From: Xylanimonas ulmi
GTDB lineage: Bacteria; Actinomycetota; Actinomycetes; Actinomycetales; Cellulomonadaceae
Reading direction: 5' to 3'
Length of the DNA: 64,000 nucleotides
Assembly (NCBI RefSeq): GCF_004216535.1
Contig: NZ_SGWX01000001.1
Span: forward strand, 62,001 to 126,000
Shown piece by piece: positions 1 through 10,214 of this stretch. Position 1 is the stretch's first letter. The number at the start of each line of letters is the position of its first letter. Under the pieces are notes generated by a model that was given only the letters and a program-made list of their open reading frames with translations, searched no databases and had not been told where the DNA came from. A program made the translations under genes and the position numbers.

Positions 1-1062
1 GACCGGCAGGCGCACGGGCTCGGCCCGCGCGCCATCGTGCGCACGCTCGCGCAGCACCAGGCGTTGCTCGGTTCGGTGCGGGCCGGTTACCTGCTCGTCG
101 GCCCCGACCGGCGTGTCGAGCTGTGCAACGACGAGGCGGGTCGACTGCTGGGGCTCGACGACGTCGTCGGGCGCCGGATCGCCGACCTCTCGCTGGAGCC
201 CGGGCTCGCCGAGCTGATCGCCTCGGGACGCCGAAGCGCCGGGCAGGTCCACACGGCCGCCGGGCGGACCGTCATCGTGACGCAGGTGCCCGCGCGGAGT
301 GACGCGCACGCCCCCGGGTGGGTCACGACGATCGCCGACCACACCGATGTGGTGCGGATGGCCGGGGTCATCTCCTCCCAGAAGACGCTCATCGACGCGC
401 TGCGCGCGCGAGCGCACGAGGCGGACAACCGGCTGCACACCGCCGTCCTGCTGGTCGAGCTGGGCCGCGACGCGCAGGCCGTCGAGTTCGCGACCGGCGC
501 CCTGGAGCTTTCCCGCGAGGTCGCCGAGCGTCTGTCCGCCGCCGTCGACGACGCGGCGCTGGTCGCGCTCCTGCTGGGCAAGAGCGCACAGGCCCACGAG
601 GCCGGGGTTGAGTTGCGGTTCGCGCGGAGGTTCGCCATCCCCGCGACGCACCTGCCCGCCGAGGACCTCGTGGTGATCCTCGGCAACCTCGTCGACAACG
701 CCGTCGAGGCGGCCTGCGGCGCGGCCGAGCCGCGGTGGGTCGAGGTGCGCGCCTGGGTGTCGGACGCGCCGGCCGACGCCGGACCCGACGGGTCGACGCT
801 CGTGGTCGAGGTCGCCGACTCGGGGCCCGGACTGCCCGCTGACGCCGTCGCCCGCGCGTTCACGCGCGGGTGGACGACCAAGTCCCCCGCCCCCCAGTCG
901 CCGGGCGAGCGGGGGATCGGGCTCGCGCTCGTGGACAGCGCCGTGACCCGGCTGCGAGGCTCAATCGAGGTGCGCCGCGAGCGCGGCGCGACCTTCGCGG
1001 TGCGTCTGCCGCTGCGCAGCGCGGCGCCGCCCGTCCCGGCCGGGAAGGAGGCGCGCGGATGA
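1..1062 (+). CDS. Sensor histidine kinase, CitA/DcuS family (5' end outside window)
   Basis: The reading frame is open from base 1, so the sensor and membrane part lies upstream of the window. The visible part starts in the linker after the membrane segment, then a PAS domain (about residues 20-110 of the visible protein), then a CitA-type dimerisation/phosphotransfer helix with HEADNRLHT, where the histidine is the likely phosphorylation site. An HATPase domain follows, with N box DNAVEA, G1 box DSGPGL and a G2 box around GERGIGLAL. Family members sense extracellular di- or tricarboxylates and phosphorylate a partner regulator. The stop overlaps the start of the regulator gene by four bases, so the two are co-transcribed. 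The ligand cannot be told from this part. Confidence 0.9.
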   Translation, partial: DRQAHGLGPRAIVRTLAQHQALLGSVRAGYLLVGPDRRVELCNDEAGRLLGLDDVVGRRIADLSLEPGLAELIASGRRSAGQVHTAAGRTVIVTQVPARSDAHAPGWVTTIADHTDVVRMAGVISSQKTLIDALRARAHEADNRLHTAVLLVELGRDAQAVEFATGALELSREVAERLSAAVDDAALVALLLGKSAQAHEAGVELRFARRFAIPATHLPAEDLVVILGNLVDNAVEAACGAAEPRWVEVRAWVSDAPADAGPDGSTLVVEVADSGPGLPADAVARAFTRGWTTKSPAPQSPGERGIGLALVDSAVTRLRGSIEVRRERGATFAVRLPLRSAAPPVPAGKEARG

Positions 1063-1733
1063 TCCGCGTGCTGGTCGTGGACGATCAGCGAGCCGTGGCG
1101 GACGGGCATCGCGTGCTGGTCGACCGGGTGCCCGGGTTCGTGACCGTCGCGGTGACGCACAACGGCGAGGACGCGCTCGTGCGGGTCGCCTCGGGCGGGG
1201 TCGACCTGATCCTGTTGGACTTCGGCCTGCCCGGCATCCACGGGCTGGAGGTGTGCCGCCAGCTCCAGCAGACCGAGGCGCCCGTCGACGTCATCGCGAT
1301 CACCGCCGACCGGAACCTGGTCACGCTGCGGCAGTCGGTGCGCCTGGGCATCGTCGGCTACCTGCTCAAGCCCTTCTCGTTCGCCGCGCTGCGGCAGACG
1401 CTGGAGCGTTACGCGGCCTTCCGTGTCGCCGTCGCCGGTGACCGGCCGGTGGACCAGCAGGAGATCGACGCGGCGCTCGACCGGCTCCGGGAGCGGTCGC
1501 ACACCGAGATGCCCAAGGGCATGAGCCGCGAGACGCTCGACGACGTCCGGCACGCGGTCGCCGTCGCGCCGGACGGGCTCACCGCGGCGCAGGCCGCCGC
1601 CGCGACCGACGTCTCGCGCGTGACCGCGCGCCGCTACCTCGAGTTCTTGACCCACTCGGGCGGGTGCCTGCGTGAGCCGATCCGCGGCCATGCGGGCAGA
1701 CCCGAGATCCGCTACCGGGTGCGGCCCATCTGA
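1059..1733 (+). CDS. Response regulator, CitB/DcuR family
   Basis: 224 residues. The N-terminal receiver domain has the acidic pair at D8/D9, the phospho-acceptor D54 in LILLDFGLPG and the conserved K104 in LLKPFSF. The C-terminal part (about 165-210) is a helix-turn-helix (TAAQAAAATDVSRVTARRYL), as in CitB/DcuR regulators. The ATG overlaps the kinase stop (ATGA), with a GGAG-type ribosome site inside the kinase gene. It probably activates a dicarboxylate or citrate transporter gene, which is not in the window. Family assignment is firm; the target is inferred. Confidence 0.92.
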   Translation: MIRVLVVDDQRAVADGHRVLVDRVPGFVTVAVTHNGEDALVRVASGGVDLILLDFGLPGIHGLEVCRQLQQTEAPVDVIAITADRNLVTLRQSVRLGIVGYLLKPFSFAALRQTLERYAAFRVAVAGDRPVDQQEIDAALDRLRERSHTEMPKGMSRETLDDVRHAVAVAPDGLTAAQAAAATDVSRVTARRYLEFLTHSGGCLREPIRGHAGRPEIRYRVRPI

Positions 1734-1772
1734 GGGCGGCCGTGGGCGCGGCGCCCGTCGCCGCCTCGTCGC

Positions 1773-2078
1773 CTACTCGGGCCCCGGCCGCGTCGCCGGG
1801 CCCGCGGCGGGGCAGGAGGCGGCGATCGCGCGGACCGCGGTCTCGGACGCCGCGACGGCGGCCAGGATGCGCTCGGCGTCGTGGGCCAGCCGCAGGCCCG
1901 CGGGGGTCAGGGACACCTGCCGGGTGGTGCGGTCGAGCAGCCTGGCGCCCATCTGCGACTCCAGTTGGCGGATCGCCTGGGACAGCGCCGGCTGGGTGAT
2001 GTGGAGTTGGTGCGCGGCGCGGCTGAAGTGCAGCGTCGCGGCCAGCCCGGCGAAGTACCGCAGTTGGCGAAGCTCCAA
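1773..2078 (-). CDS. Truncated LysR-family protein, DNA-binding domain only
   Basis: The frame codes for a typical LysR N-terminus (MELRQLRYFAGLA, then QPALSQAIRQLE and LLDRTTRQVSLTPAG) followed by the linker helix, and stops after about 102 residues. Normal LysR proteins have about 300 residues with a C-terminal effector-binding domain; here the next gene ends only 40 bases away, so that domain is absent. I chose the TTG at 2078 because GGAGG lies five bases upstream and the protein then begins where LysR proteins usually begin; an ATG at 2153 would add 25 unlikely residues. It is divergent from the amine oxidase gene and may still bind DNA as a ligand-blind regulator, or be a decaying remnant. 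Confidence 0.75.
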   Translation of the reverse strand: MELRQLRYFAGLAATLHFSRAAHQLHITQPALSQAIRQLESQMGARLLDRTTRQVSLTPAGLRLAHDAERILAAVAASETAVRAIAASCPAAGPATRPGPE

Positions 2079-2257
2079 CGTGACCTCCAGGTCGGTAGGT
2101 GGCGCACGCGGGTGACGTGAGGACGTCGAGAAGACTCCTCGTGGCTTCCGCACTGGTCAAGCGGCGAATCCACCTGATGAGACGGCGTCGGGCGCGCCGT
2201 GCTCGGCGCCGGGATCTATCCGACCTTCTTATGACACATCGTGGCAATACGCGTGAA

Positions 2258-2269
2258 TCACCCGGGTGA
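2258..2269. promoter_or_regulatory. Perfect 12-bp palindrome in the lysR/amine oxidase intergenic region
   Basis: TCACCCGGGTGA is self-complementary over all 12 bases and lies about 90 bases upstream of the amine oxidase start, in a locally AT-richer stretch. It is a candidate operator for the divergent LysR-type protein or another regulator; no binding protein can be assigned from sequence alone. Confidence 0.35.
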
Positions 2270-2344
2270 CGTGCTGCTTCTACGTTCGCGCTGTGCCGAC
2301 GGCGCCCCGTGGAACCGCGGGGCGCGTGGCTCGCCAGACCGTGA

Positions 2345-4033
<1,689 letters not shown>

Positions 4034-4045
4034 CCCTCGCCCGTC

Positions 4046-4079
4046 GGCGCCGGGCCGTCCGTCCGGACGGCCCGGCGCC
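4046..4079 (+). terminator. 15-bp perfect hairpin between amine oxidase and tatA
   Basis: Arms at 4046-4060 and 4065-4079 pair perfectly around a four-base loop, starting 12 bases after the amine oxidase stop. No T-run follows, which is usual for high-GC terminators. It may end most oxidase transcripts and let only some continue into tatABC, or protect the oxidase mRNA 3' end. Confidence 0.7.
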
Positions 4080-4131
4080 CCGATCCCCACAGTGCGCGGC
4101 GTGCGCCGCCTGGAGCCAAGGAGTCATCGAG

Positions 4132-4335
4132 ATGGGCATGCTCAAGCCGTGGCACATCATCGTGCTGGTCGTCGTCATCCTGCTGATCTTCGGGGCGCAG
4201 CGCCTTCCCGACCTGGCCCGCAGCGTCGGCCAGTCGCTCAAGATCTTCAAGAGCGAGGTCAAGGACCTCACCTCCGACGGCGAGCAGCCGCCCGTCGTCT
4301 CGACGGGGGCGCCGACTGCGGCGCCTGAGGCCTGA
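4132..4335 (+). CDS. tatA: Twin-arginine translocase subunit TatA
   Basis: 67 residues, a little short for TatA. One N-terminal membrane helix (about 8-22), the FGAQRLPDL hinge, then an amphipathic helix (LARSVGQSLKIFKSEVKDL) and a short polar tail. TatA oligomers form the transport pathway for folded Tat substrates. The ATG has AAGGAG ten bases upstream. It lies 98 bases after the amine oxidase and 18 bases before tatB. Since actinobacteria normally keep a housekeeping tatA-tatC elsewhere and tatB apart, this looks like a second, dedicated set; whether another exists cannot be seen here. Confidence 0.93.
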   Translation: MGMLKPWHIIVLVVVILLIFGAQRLPDLARSVGQSLKIFKSEVKDLTSDGEQPPVVSTGAPTAAPEA

Positions 4336-4353
4336 CGGCGAAGGGCGCAGACG

Positions 4354-4764
4354 GTGCTCGACATCAACGGTGGTGAGCTGCTGGTCATCGCCGTGCTCGC
4401 CGTCGTGCTGATCGGGCCCGAACGCCTGCCGCAGTACGCGCAGCAGCTCGCGACGCTCGTGCGCGACGCCAAGCGCTGGCTGGCGCAGGCCAAGGACCGC
4501 GTCGCCGACGAGCTCGGCCCCGACGTCGACGTCGACTGGTCGCGACTCGACCCCCGGGCCTACGACCCGCGCGCGATCGTGCGCGAGGCGCTGCTCGACG
4601 ACCTGCTGCCCGGCGGGGTCCGGCGACCGGCCGGCTCGGTCGAGGACGTCGCCGTGCGGCGCCCCCAGGGCGCGGTGTCGCTGCCCGACGAGCCCGACGG
4701 CCCTGACGAACCGGACGGCGTGGCGCACGGCGTCGGCGGCGGCCGCCAGGCCGAGGCGGCCTGA
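4354..4764 (+). CDS. tatB: Twin-arginine translocase subunit TatB
   Basis: 136 residues from a GTG start with AAGGG upstream. N-terminal membrane helix with the TatB-type Glu near residue 8 and the hinge GPERLPQYA; a long amphipathic helix follows, then the block DVDWSRLDPRAYDPR that is typical of actinobacterial TatB, and an acidic Pro-rich tail. TatB binds TatC and helps receive the signal peptide. It sits between tatA and tatC; the tatC ATG begins one base after the tatB stop. Confidence 0.92.
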   Translation: MLDINGGELLVIAVLAVVLIGPERLPQYAQQLATLVRDAKRWLAQAKDRVADELGPDVDVDWSRLDPRAYDPRAIVREALLDDLLPGGVRRPAGSVEDVAVRRPQGAVSLPDEPDGPDEPDGVAHGVGGGRQAEAA

Positions 4765-4765
4765 C

Positions 4766-5593
4766 ATGGCGTCACCGACCACGGCGCCCGCGCGCGACGC
4801 GTCCCGCGAGGCGCTGACCGACTCGCCGCCCGTCGACGGAGCGCGGGCGCCGGGCCGCCGCGCCCGCATGCCGCTGCGCGGGCACCTGCGCGAGCTGCGC
4901 ACGCGGTCGTTGTGGGTCGCGGTCGGCTTGGCGGTCGGGGCGCTGTTGGGTTGGGCGCTCTACGACCCGCTGCTGGCGCTGCTGACCCGCCCGCTCCACC
5001 TCGCCGCGTCGACCGAGCACCGGGACATCGCCCTGAACTTCACGGCGCTTGGCGCGCCGCTCGACATCCGGCTCAAGGTCTCGCTGTTCCTGGCGGTGCT
5101 GGTGACCTGCCCGTGGTGGCTCTACCAGGTCTGGGCGTTCATCACCCCGGGCCTGACCGCGCGCGAGCGGCGGTACGCCGTCGGCTTCCTCGGCGCGGCC
5201 GTGCCACTGTTCCTCGGCGGCGGGGCGCTCGCCTGGTGGGTGCTGCCGCACGCCGTCAACATCCTCGCCTCGTTCGCGCCCGAGGGGACGTCTCAGCTCG
5301 TCAACGCGCAGGACTACCTGACCTTCGTCATGCGGCTGGTGCTGGCCTTCGGGGTCGCGTTCGTGGCGCCGGTGCTGCTGGTCGCGCTCAACCTCGCCGG
5401 CGTCGTCCGTCACGAGCCGCTCGCCCGGGGCTGGCGCTGGGCGGTGCTGGCCGCGTTCGTGTTCGCCGCCGTCATGACGCCGACGCCGGACGCGCTGACC
5501 ATGGTGCTGGTCGCCGCGCCGATCTGCGCGCTCTACTTCGCGGCGCTCGGGGTGGCGGTGTGGCACGACCGCCAGGTCGACGTGCGCGTGTGA
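4766..5593 (+). CDS. tatC: Twin-arginine translocase subunit TatC
   Basis: 275 residues. A polar N-terminal extension of about 35 residues leads to the conserved cytoplasmic HLRELRTR motif, followed by six predicted membrane segments and the conserved PWWLYQVWAFITPGLTARER stretch in the first cytoplasmic loop. TatC recognises the twin-arginine signal peptide. It is the last gene of the amine oxidase-tatABC block; beyond it the strand and base composition change. Confidence 0.95.
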   Translation: MASPTTAPARDASREALTDSPPVDGARAPGRRARMPLRGHLRELRTRSLWVAVGLAVGALLGWALYDPLLALLTRPLHLAASTEHRDIALNFTALGAPLDIRLKVSLFLAVLVTCPWWLYQVWAFITPGLTARERRYAVGFLGAAVPLFLGGGALAWWVLPHAVNILASFAPEGTSQLVNAQDYLTFVMRLVLAFGVAFVAPVLLVALNLAGVVRHEPLARGWRWAVLAAFVFAAVMTPTPDALTMVLVAAPICALYFAALGVAVWHDRQVDVRV

Positions 5594-5916
5594 GCCGGAT
5601 CCTTCAGCAGACGCCAGCCGGGCGATGTTTGGCGAGAGGGGGCGTCGTCAGGCTCCTGGGCGCACCGGAGGACTCGCGCCGACGGACGGTGGCCACGAGC
5701 TCCAAGCGCTTTCGGAGCACCACGGAAGCCCGGCTGCCCCATTCGGTGACGCGGTTGTTAGGAGCGCTCCGGGCCAACCTCGGACATGTGACGCCCGGCC
5801 GACGCCACAGATTGATGACCCCGCGCGGGTTGACCGCCAGAGACAGCGATGACTCTCATGGCCGATCCCAGGCATTCTCAGAGCCAGTTCCTGCCCGGGT
5901 GAGTGGCGGGGGAGAG
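5594..5916. other. 323-bp gene-free boundary between the tat operon and the lower-GC block
   Basis: Separates tatC (plus strand) from the last gene of the minus-strand block. Translations in all frames show no recognisable family. There is no attachment site, transposase remnant or clear terminator. It is the left edge of the change in base composition. Confidence 0.5.
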
Positions 5917-6579
5917 TCACCGATCGCCTCCACCAGCGTTCGTCAGACGGATCATGCGTCGCACGCCGTTGATCCAGTTCTCGCGCAGCGCCTCCTGCGC
6001 GGCCGGGATGTCTCCGTCGCACACGGCCCTCGCGATCTTCACGTGCTCAGCGGCCACACGCGAGACGACAGTGTGGTCGGAGACAAGCAGCCGCTCGTAA
6101 CGATGTATGGCCTGGCGCGTGTTCCGCATCATCTCGCCGAGCCTTTGGTTCGGGCAGCCGCTGGTGAGGAGTGTGTGCCATGCGTCGTCGTTCGCCGCGA
6201 CGTGTGCGAACTGGACGTGCTCGGCGCGGAAGTCCCCGGCGAGGGTCAGCAGGCGCCTCCCGATCTCCGGGAGCTGATCCGTTGCCGTGAGCGAGACCGC
6301 CAGGCCCTCGAGTGCGGAGACGATCGGCGCGAGCTCCTCGAGCTCCTCCGCGCTGAACGGCTTGAAACGAAAACCCTTTCCCTCAACCCAGTCGATCTGG
6401 TCGGCCTCCGCGAGTCCGATCAACGCCTCTCGCAGCGGAGTGCGACTCACTCCGAGGTCAGCCGCGAGTTGCGCCTCGCTGATGCTCTGGCCGGGCTCAA
6501 CAGCCCCTGAACGCATGCGAGCGAGCATCTCGTCGCGGACCTGGCTTCGCAGGGAGTGCCGTCGGATCTTCACGTTCAC
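5917..6579 (-). CDS. GntR-family regulator with FCD domain
   Basis: 220 residues from a GTG start that overlaps the stop of the upstream gene. N-terminal winged helix (LAADLGVSRTPLREAL) and an all-helical FCD ligand domain with conserved histidines around DDAWHTLL and AEHVKIARA, usually a metal site that binds a small carboxylate. It is the last gene of the nine-gene block and is probably the local regulator, responding to the substrate or an intermediate of the pathway. Its target operator is not evident. Confidence 0.9.
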   Translation of the reverse strand: MNVKIRRHSLRSQVRDEMLARMRSGAVEPGQSISEAQLAADLGVSRTPLREALIGLAEADQIDWVEGKGFRFKPFSAEELEELAPIVSALEGLAVSLTATDQLPEIGRRLLTLAGDFRAEHVQFAHVAANDDAWHTLLTSGCPNQRLGEMMRNTRQAIHRYERLLVSDHTVVSRVAAEHVKIARAVCDGDIPAAQEALRENWINGVRRMIRLTNAGGGDR

Positions 6580-7508
6580 CGCCCTTCGTCGGTCGTTCTC
6601 TGACTCAATCTCCGGGGCCAGATCGGCGGCATCTCGAGCCCGCGCCTGTCCGCACCTGCCTTCGGCAACTCCGCTCCGCGCGCTCCTCGTGTGTCGAGAG
6701 CCTGATTGCCAGAGTTGAGGAGCCGCACGGCCTGCGCGTGAAGCTCACGTGTCCCCGCTGCGAGACACGATGTGCCGTTGTGCAGCGTGATCGGCTCACC
6801 GAAGGCGTCGGTACACCACCCACCCGCGCCGTTGACGACCGGCACGAGCGCGCACACGTCCGACTCCACGACGTCACCACTCTCCACAGCGATGTCGAGC
6901 GCCCCCGACGCGAGACTTCCAAAGCCGAAGGAGCCAGAGCCATACACGCGCCAGGCCGTCGCCGCGCGGAGCGCGTTCGCTCCCGCCTCATGCTCCAGAA
7001 GGGTGACTTCTGGATATCCCCATGCGACAACCGCGTCTTCGAGGGATCGCAGGTCTCGAGTACTCGTCTCGACGCCGTTCCTCCGCGTGGCCGAGCCGAC
7101 CACGCCAACCCATCGATCTCCTGATGCGGGCGCATCGATGACGCCGATGACGGGCTCCGAGCGATGGCAAAGGGCGATCAGGGTGGTGAAGACCGGTATT
7201 CCCGCGGCAAAGGCACGGGTGCCGTCGATGGGGTCCAGGACCCAGACGAATTCGGCGTCCCTTCGCTCAGGCTCGAACTCCTCTCCGACGATGCCGTGCC
7301 GAGGATACTGGTCGTTGATTCGCGCACGAAGCGTGGACTCGACGACCAAGTCAAACTCCGTCGCCGGATTCGACTCGGATTTGCATTGAGCCGCGGCGCC
7401 CGCCGAGTTTCCAGAGAGCAGGCTGCGTGAGATGTCAGCGAGCTGCTCGGCGAACCCGACAAACTCCGCACGGCGAGGGTGATCCGAGAATGACTCAGTC
7501 TCGGACAT
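6576..7508 (-). CDS. Inositol-monophosphatase-family phosphatase
   Basis: About 310 residues. It carries the metal-binding motif WVLDPIDGTRAF of the IMPase fold, an upstream Glu (GIVGEEFE), and a C-terminal counterpart of the second motif, here ESDVCALVPVVNGAGG instead of the usual WDxAA. The changed second motif suggests a substrate other than inositol phosphate. I chose the ATG at 7508, two bases after the stop of the binding-protein gene; an ATG at 7532 would overlap it. Family members hydrolyse sugar, inositol or histidinol phosphates or PAP. In this block it may dephosphorylate a product of the neighbouring kinase-like protein, which is inference. Confidence 0.8.
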   Translation of the reverse strand: MSETESFSDHPRRAEFVGFAEQLADISRSLLSGNSAGAAAQCKSESNPATEFDLVVESTLRARINDQYPRHGIVGEEFEPERRDAEFVWVLDPIDGTRAFAAGIPVFTTLIALCHRSEPVIGVIDAPASGDRWVGVVGSATRRNGVETSTRDLRSLEDAVVAWGYPEVTLLEHEAGANALRAATAWRVYGSGSFGFGSLASGALDIAVESGDVVESDVCALVPVVNGAGGWCTDAFGEPITLHNGTSCLAAGTRELHAQAVRLLNSGNQALDTRGARGAELPKAGADRRGLEMPPIWPRRLSQRTTDEGR

Positions 7509-7510
7509 TC

Positions 7511-8506
7511 TTAACCCTGCGCCGCATTCCATGCCTCTTCGAACGCCTTGCGCTCGGCTGGGCTGTCCTTATCGTCGCGCACGATGTTCAAAGAGGACAG
7601 GCTCGGCAGGTCCAGGTATTCGCCAACTTCGATGTCGGTGCGGCTCGGGCGCCGGAACGTCTTCTCGAGAATCTTGATCTGTGTCTCCTTGGAGATCATT
7701 GCGTCGACAAGTCGCCGCGCGCCGTCGGGATTCGCTGCCTTCTCGATGACGGCGACCGCCTCGTAGGTGGTCGACACTCCGTCGCTGGGGTAGACGATCC
7801 TGATGCTCTCCTGGCCGCCGGCGATGTACGCGTAGATGTTGGACTCGTAACCGAGGCTCACCGCGTACTCGCCCTGCGCGACGGCGGGGTACAGCGTGTC
7901 CGTGTCGTCCGTGACCTCAAGATTCTGCACCAGCCGTGCGAAGTCGTCCCCGAGGGCCTTGTACGCGCCGTACAGCGCGGTGTACGTCGTGCCGGAGTCG
8001 AGGGGGTTCCCGGAGAGCACCTTTCCCTTCCAGCGAGGATCGGTGAGGTCGCTCCACGAACTCGGAATCGCACCCTCGGGCGTCTGGTCGAGATTCACCA
8101 TCAGCGCGGCCACATGGACGTTCTGCGCCGTCCATTTGTAGTCGGGCGCGACCGCGTCATCGGGTAGGGCGGCAGCTTCGGGCGACTGGTAGGAGGCGAA
8201 GAGTTCGGCATGCCCAGCGAGGACCCCGGGAACAGCGTTGCCGAAGACATCGGCGCTGTTGCTTCCGTCTTCGGCCGCAATGCGCTGCAGGAGCGCGCTC
8301 GTCGATCCCTGTTGCACGACGCTCACCTTGAGCGGGGGTTCGAGGGATCCGCCGGCTTCGGTGAAGTTCTGGTTCACCGTGGCGTTGTTGTTGCTGTAGA
8401 GCGTTACCGTGTCAGCGCTCGTTGGCGCGCGTTCGCCAGAGCACGAGGCAAGCGTCGCGGCAAGCACCAGCAGTGCCCCGCCTGTCGCCAGAGGTCGTCC
8501 CGTCAT
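7511..8506 (-). CDS. ABC transporter substrate-binding lipoprotein (Fe/2-AEP/polyamine type)
   Basis: 331 residues. Lipoprotein signal ending LAATLASC, with the lipidated cysteine at residue 22. The mature part has the type II periplasmic-binding fold: YSNNNATVNQNF strand, the ADVFGNAVPG region, and SWSDLTDPRWKGKV, which is common in FbpA/2-aminoethylphosphonate/thiamine binding proteins. AAGGAGTG lies upstream of the ATG. It follows the permease and ATPase genes. The ligand is unknown; the neighbours suggest an amino-containing organic compound rather than iron. Confidence 0.88.
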   Translation of the reverse strand: MTGRPLATGGALLVLAATLASCSGERAPTSADTVTLYSNNNATVNQNFTEAGGSLEPPLKVSVVQQGSTSALLQRIAAEDGSNSADVFGNAVPGVLAGHAELFASYQSPEAAALPDDAVAPDYKWTAQNVHVAALMVNLDQTPEGAIPSSWSDLTDPRWKGKVLSGNPLDSGTTYTALYGAYKALGDDFARLVQNLEVTDDTDTLYPAVAQGEYAVSLGYESNIYAYIAGGQESIRIVYPSDGVSTTYEAVAVIEKAANPDGARRLVDAMISKETQIKILEKTFRRPSRTDIEVGEYLDLPSLSSLNIVRDDKDSPAERKAFEEAWNAAQG

Positions 8507-8534
8507 GGTCTCACTCCTTCTGTGCGGTGGGCTT

Positions 8535-10214
8535 CTACGTGAACAGTCTGACTTTGAGAACTCGCGTTGCGACGAGAATGGGAGCCAGGGCGAGCACGCA
8601 AAGGACGAGCCCGTATGCCGCTGCCTGTCCGTTCATTCCGGCGAACATGAGTTGGAAGATCCGGATATTGATGGTCTCTTGGCCGGCGGAATAGACGACG
8701 AGAGAGGCGCTCAGTTCGCCAATGATGGTGACCCAAGTGAGGATCGCCGCTGCCGCAATCCCTGGAAGCATGAGCGGAAGGACCACGCGAGCGAAAGAGC
8801 GCAGGGGTGGGACGCCCAGACTGACCGATGCCTCCTCGATCGACTCCGGAATCGAGTGGATGCTGCCGGAGGCGCTTCGCACGCCGTGGGGGAGCCTGCG
8901 CACAACGAAGACGAGTATGATGATGAGCGCGGTGCCGGACATATTCCAGGGCCGTCCTCCGAACGACATGACCACTCCGATGCCGAGCACGGTTCCGGAC
9001 AGAGCCTGGGGGAACATGACGAGATAGGAGAGGAGGGGAGACAGGAGGTTCTTCTTTCGCACAATGACCGTGCTCACGACAGCGCTGAGAATGACGCCGA
9101 TGATACACGCGACACCTCCGAAAACCAGCGTATTCCTGATCGGGTAGGGATCCGAGACCATGATGCTTGCGAAGTTGTCGACGGAGAACTCCCCCCAGTG
9201 GAGCACGGGCCCGGTGCTCTTGGTGAACGCCATCACCGCGGTCAACCCGAAAGGCAGGAGCGTCGCTGCGACGATGATCGTTGCGATACTCGTCAACGCG
9301 AAGCCGTGCGGTCCTCGCAGGGGGATCGGCGTCCAGGATCTACCCTGGACCATGTGGTAGCGACGCCCGCCGATAAGGAGGTTCTGTCCGAGGAGCGTGA
9401 GAGCGATGATTGCCACTGACACGGTCGCCAGGGTGCTCTGCATCTTCGGATCGGCTCCCGTCTCGGCCAGGAAGACCCTGTAGGTCATCGGGGCGAGGAG
9501 TTCGACGCGCTTTCCCACAACCGTGGCGGTTGTGAAGTTGCCCAAGGTGAGAGAGAAGACGAGGATGGTTGTTGAGAGCACGGCGGGGAGGATTGCTGGG
9601 ATAGTGACTCGCACGCGGGCCCTGAAGGGCGTTGAGCCGAGGCTCACCGCCGCCTCCTCCAATTGTGAGTCGAACCCCTTGAATGCGGCCAGTGTCCCGA
9701 GGTAGACATAGGGAAATGAGAATAGCGGCATCACAAGCAGGAGGCCGGCCCAGCCGTACATGCTCGGGAACCCGATCCCCACGTCGCGCAGCCAGTTGCT
9801 GACCACTCCGTTGTTTCCCAGCAGCATGAGCCAGGACTGCGAGATGATCAGTTCGGGGATAAGGAGTACGGCGATGGGAAGTGTGCCGAGCACGGACTTT
9901 CCCCAGAACCGATAGCGCGTGTTGAAGTAGGCGAGAAAGACTCCGATGACTGTTGAGATCGCTGAGACGAGCGCAGAGAGCAAGAGCGAGTTCCTCAGCG
10001 CTCTGAAGTACTTCCCCTCCGTCACGAACTCTCGCCAGCCGTCGAGTCCGCCACCGGTGGCTACGGAGCGAAGGATCACGTTCGCGATCGGCGTCACAAC
10101 GAAGATGAGCGCGAGCGCGACCGAGATCACGGTGAAGACCAGCCATGGTGAGAGGCTCTGGCCGGGAGTCCTCGGCGCCGGCGGGTGTGTCGGCGCCGGG
10201 CGGGAGAGCCTCAT
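8535..10214 (-). CDS. ABC transporter permease, fused double-domain (FbpB/ThiP type)
   Basis: About 559 residues with two homologous halves, each of about six membrane helices and a binding-protein-dependent transport loop (EEAAVSLGSTPFRA in the first half, EEASVSLGVPPLRS in the second). Both coupling loops are intact, so one chain can form the whole membrane channel. The ATG at 10214 overlaps the ATPase stop; an upstream in-frame ATG would overlap further. This arrangement is typical of iron, thiamine, putrescine and 2-aminoethylphosphonate importers. Confidence 0.9.
   Translation of the reverse strand: MRLSRPAPTHPPAPRTPGQSLSPWLVFTVISVALALIFVVTPIANVILRSVATGGGLDGWREFVTEGKYFRALRNSLLLSALVSAISTVIGVFLAYFNTRYRFWGKSVLGTLPIAVLLIPELIISQSWLMLLGNNGVVSNWLRDVGIGFPSMYGWAGLLLVMPLFSFPYVYLGTLAAFKGFDSQLEEAAVSLGSTPFRARVRVTIPAILPAVLSTTILVFSLTLGNFTTATVVGKRVELLAPMTYRVFLAETGADPKMQSTLATVSVAIIALTLLGQNLLIGGRRYHMVQGRSWTPIPLRGPHGFALTSIATIIVAATLLPFGLTAVMAFTKSTGPVLHWGEFSVDNFASIMVSDPYPIRNTLVFGGVACIIGVILSAVVSTVIVRKKNLLSPLLSYLVMFPQALSGTVLGIGVVMSFGGRPWNMSGTALIIILVFVVRRLPHGVRSASGSIHSIPESIEEASVSLGVPPLRSFARVVLPLMLPGIAAAAILTWVTIIGELSASLVVYSAGQETINIRIFQLMFAGMNGQAAAYGLVLCVLALAPILVATRVLKVRLFT

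Noticed and set aside
1744-1756. 6-1-6 palindrome GGGCGCGGCGCCC as terminator between convergent genes
   Set aside because: A one-base loop cannot form a stable hairpin; G/C-only palindromes of this size are common in this composition.
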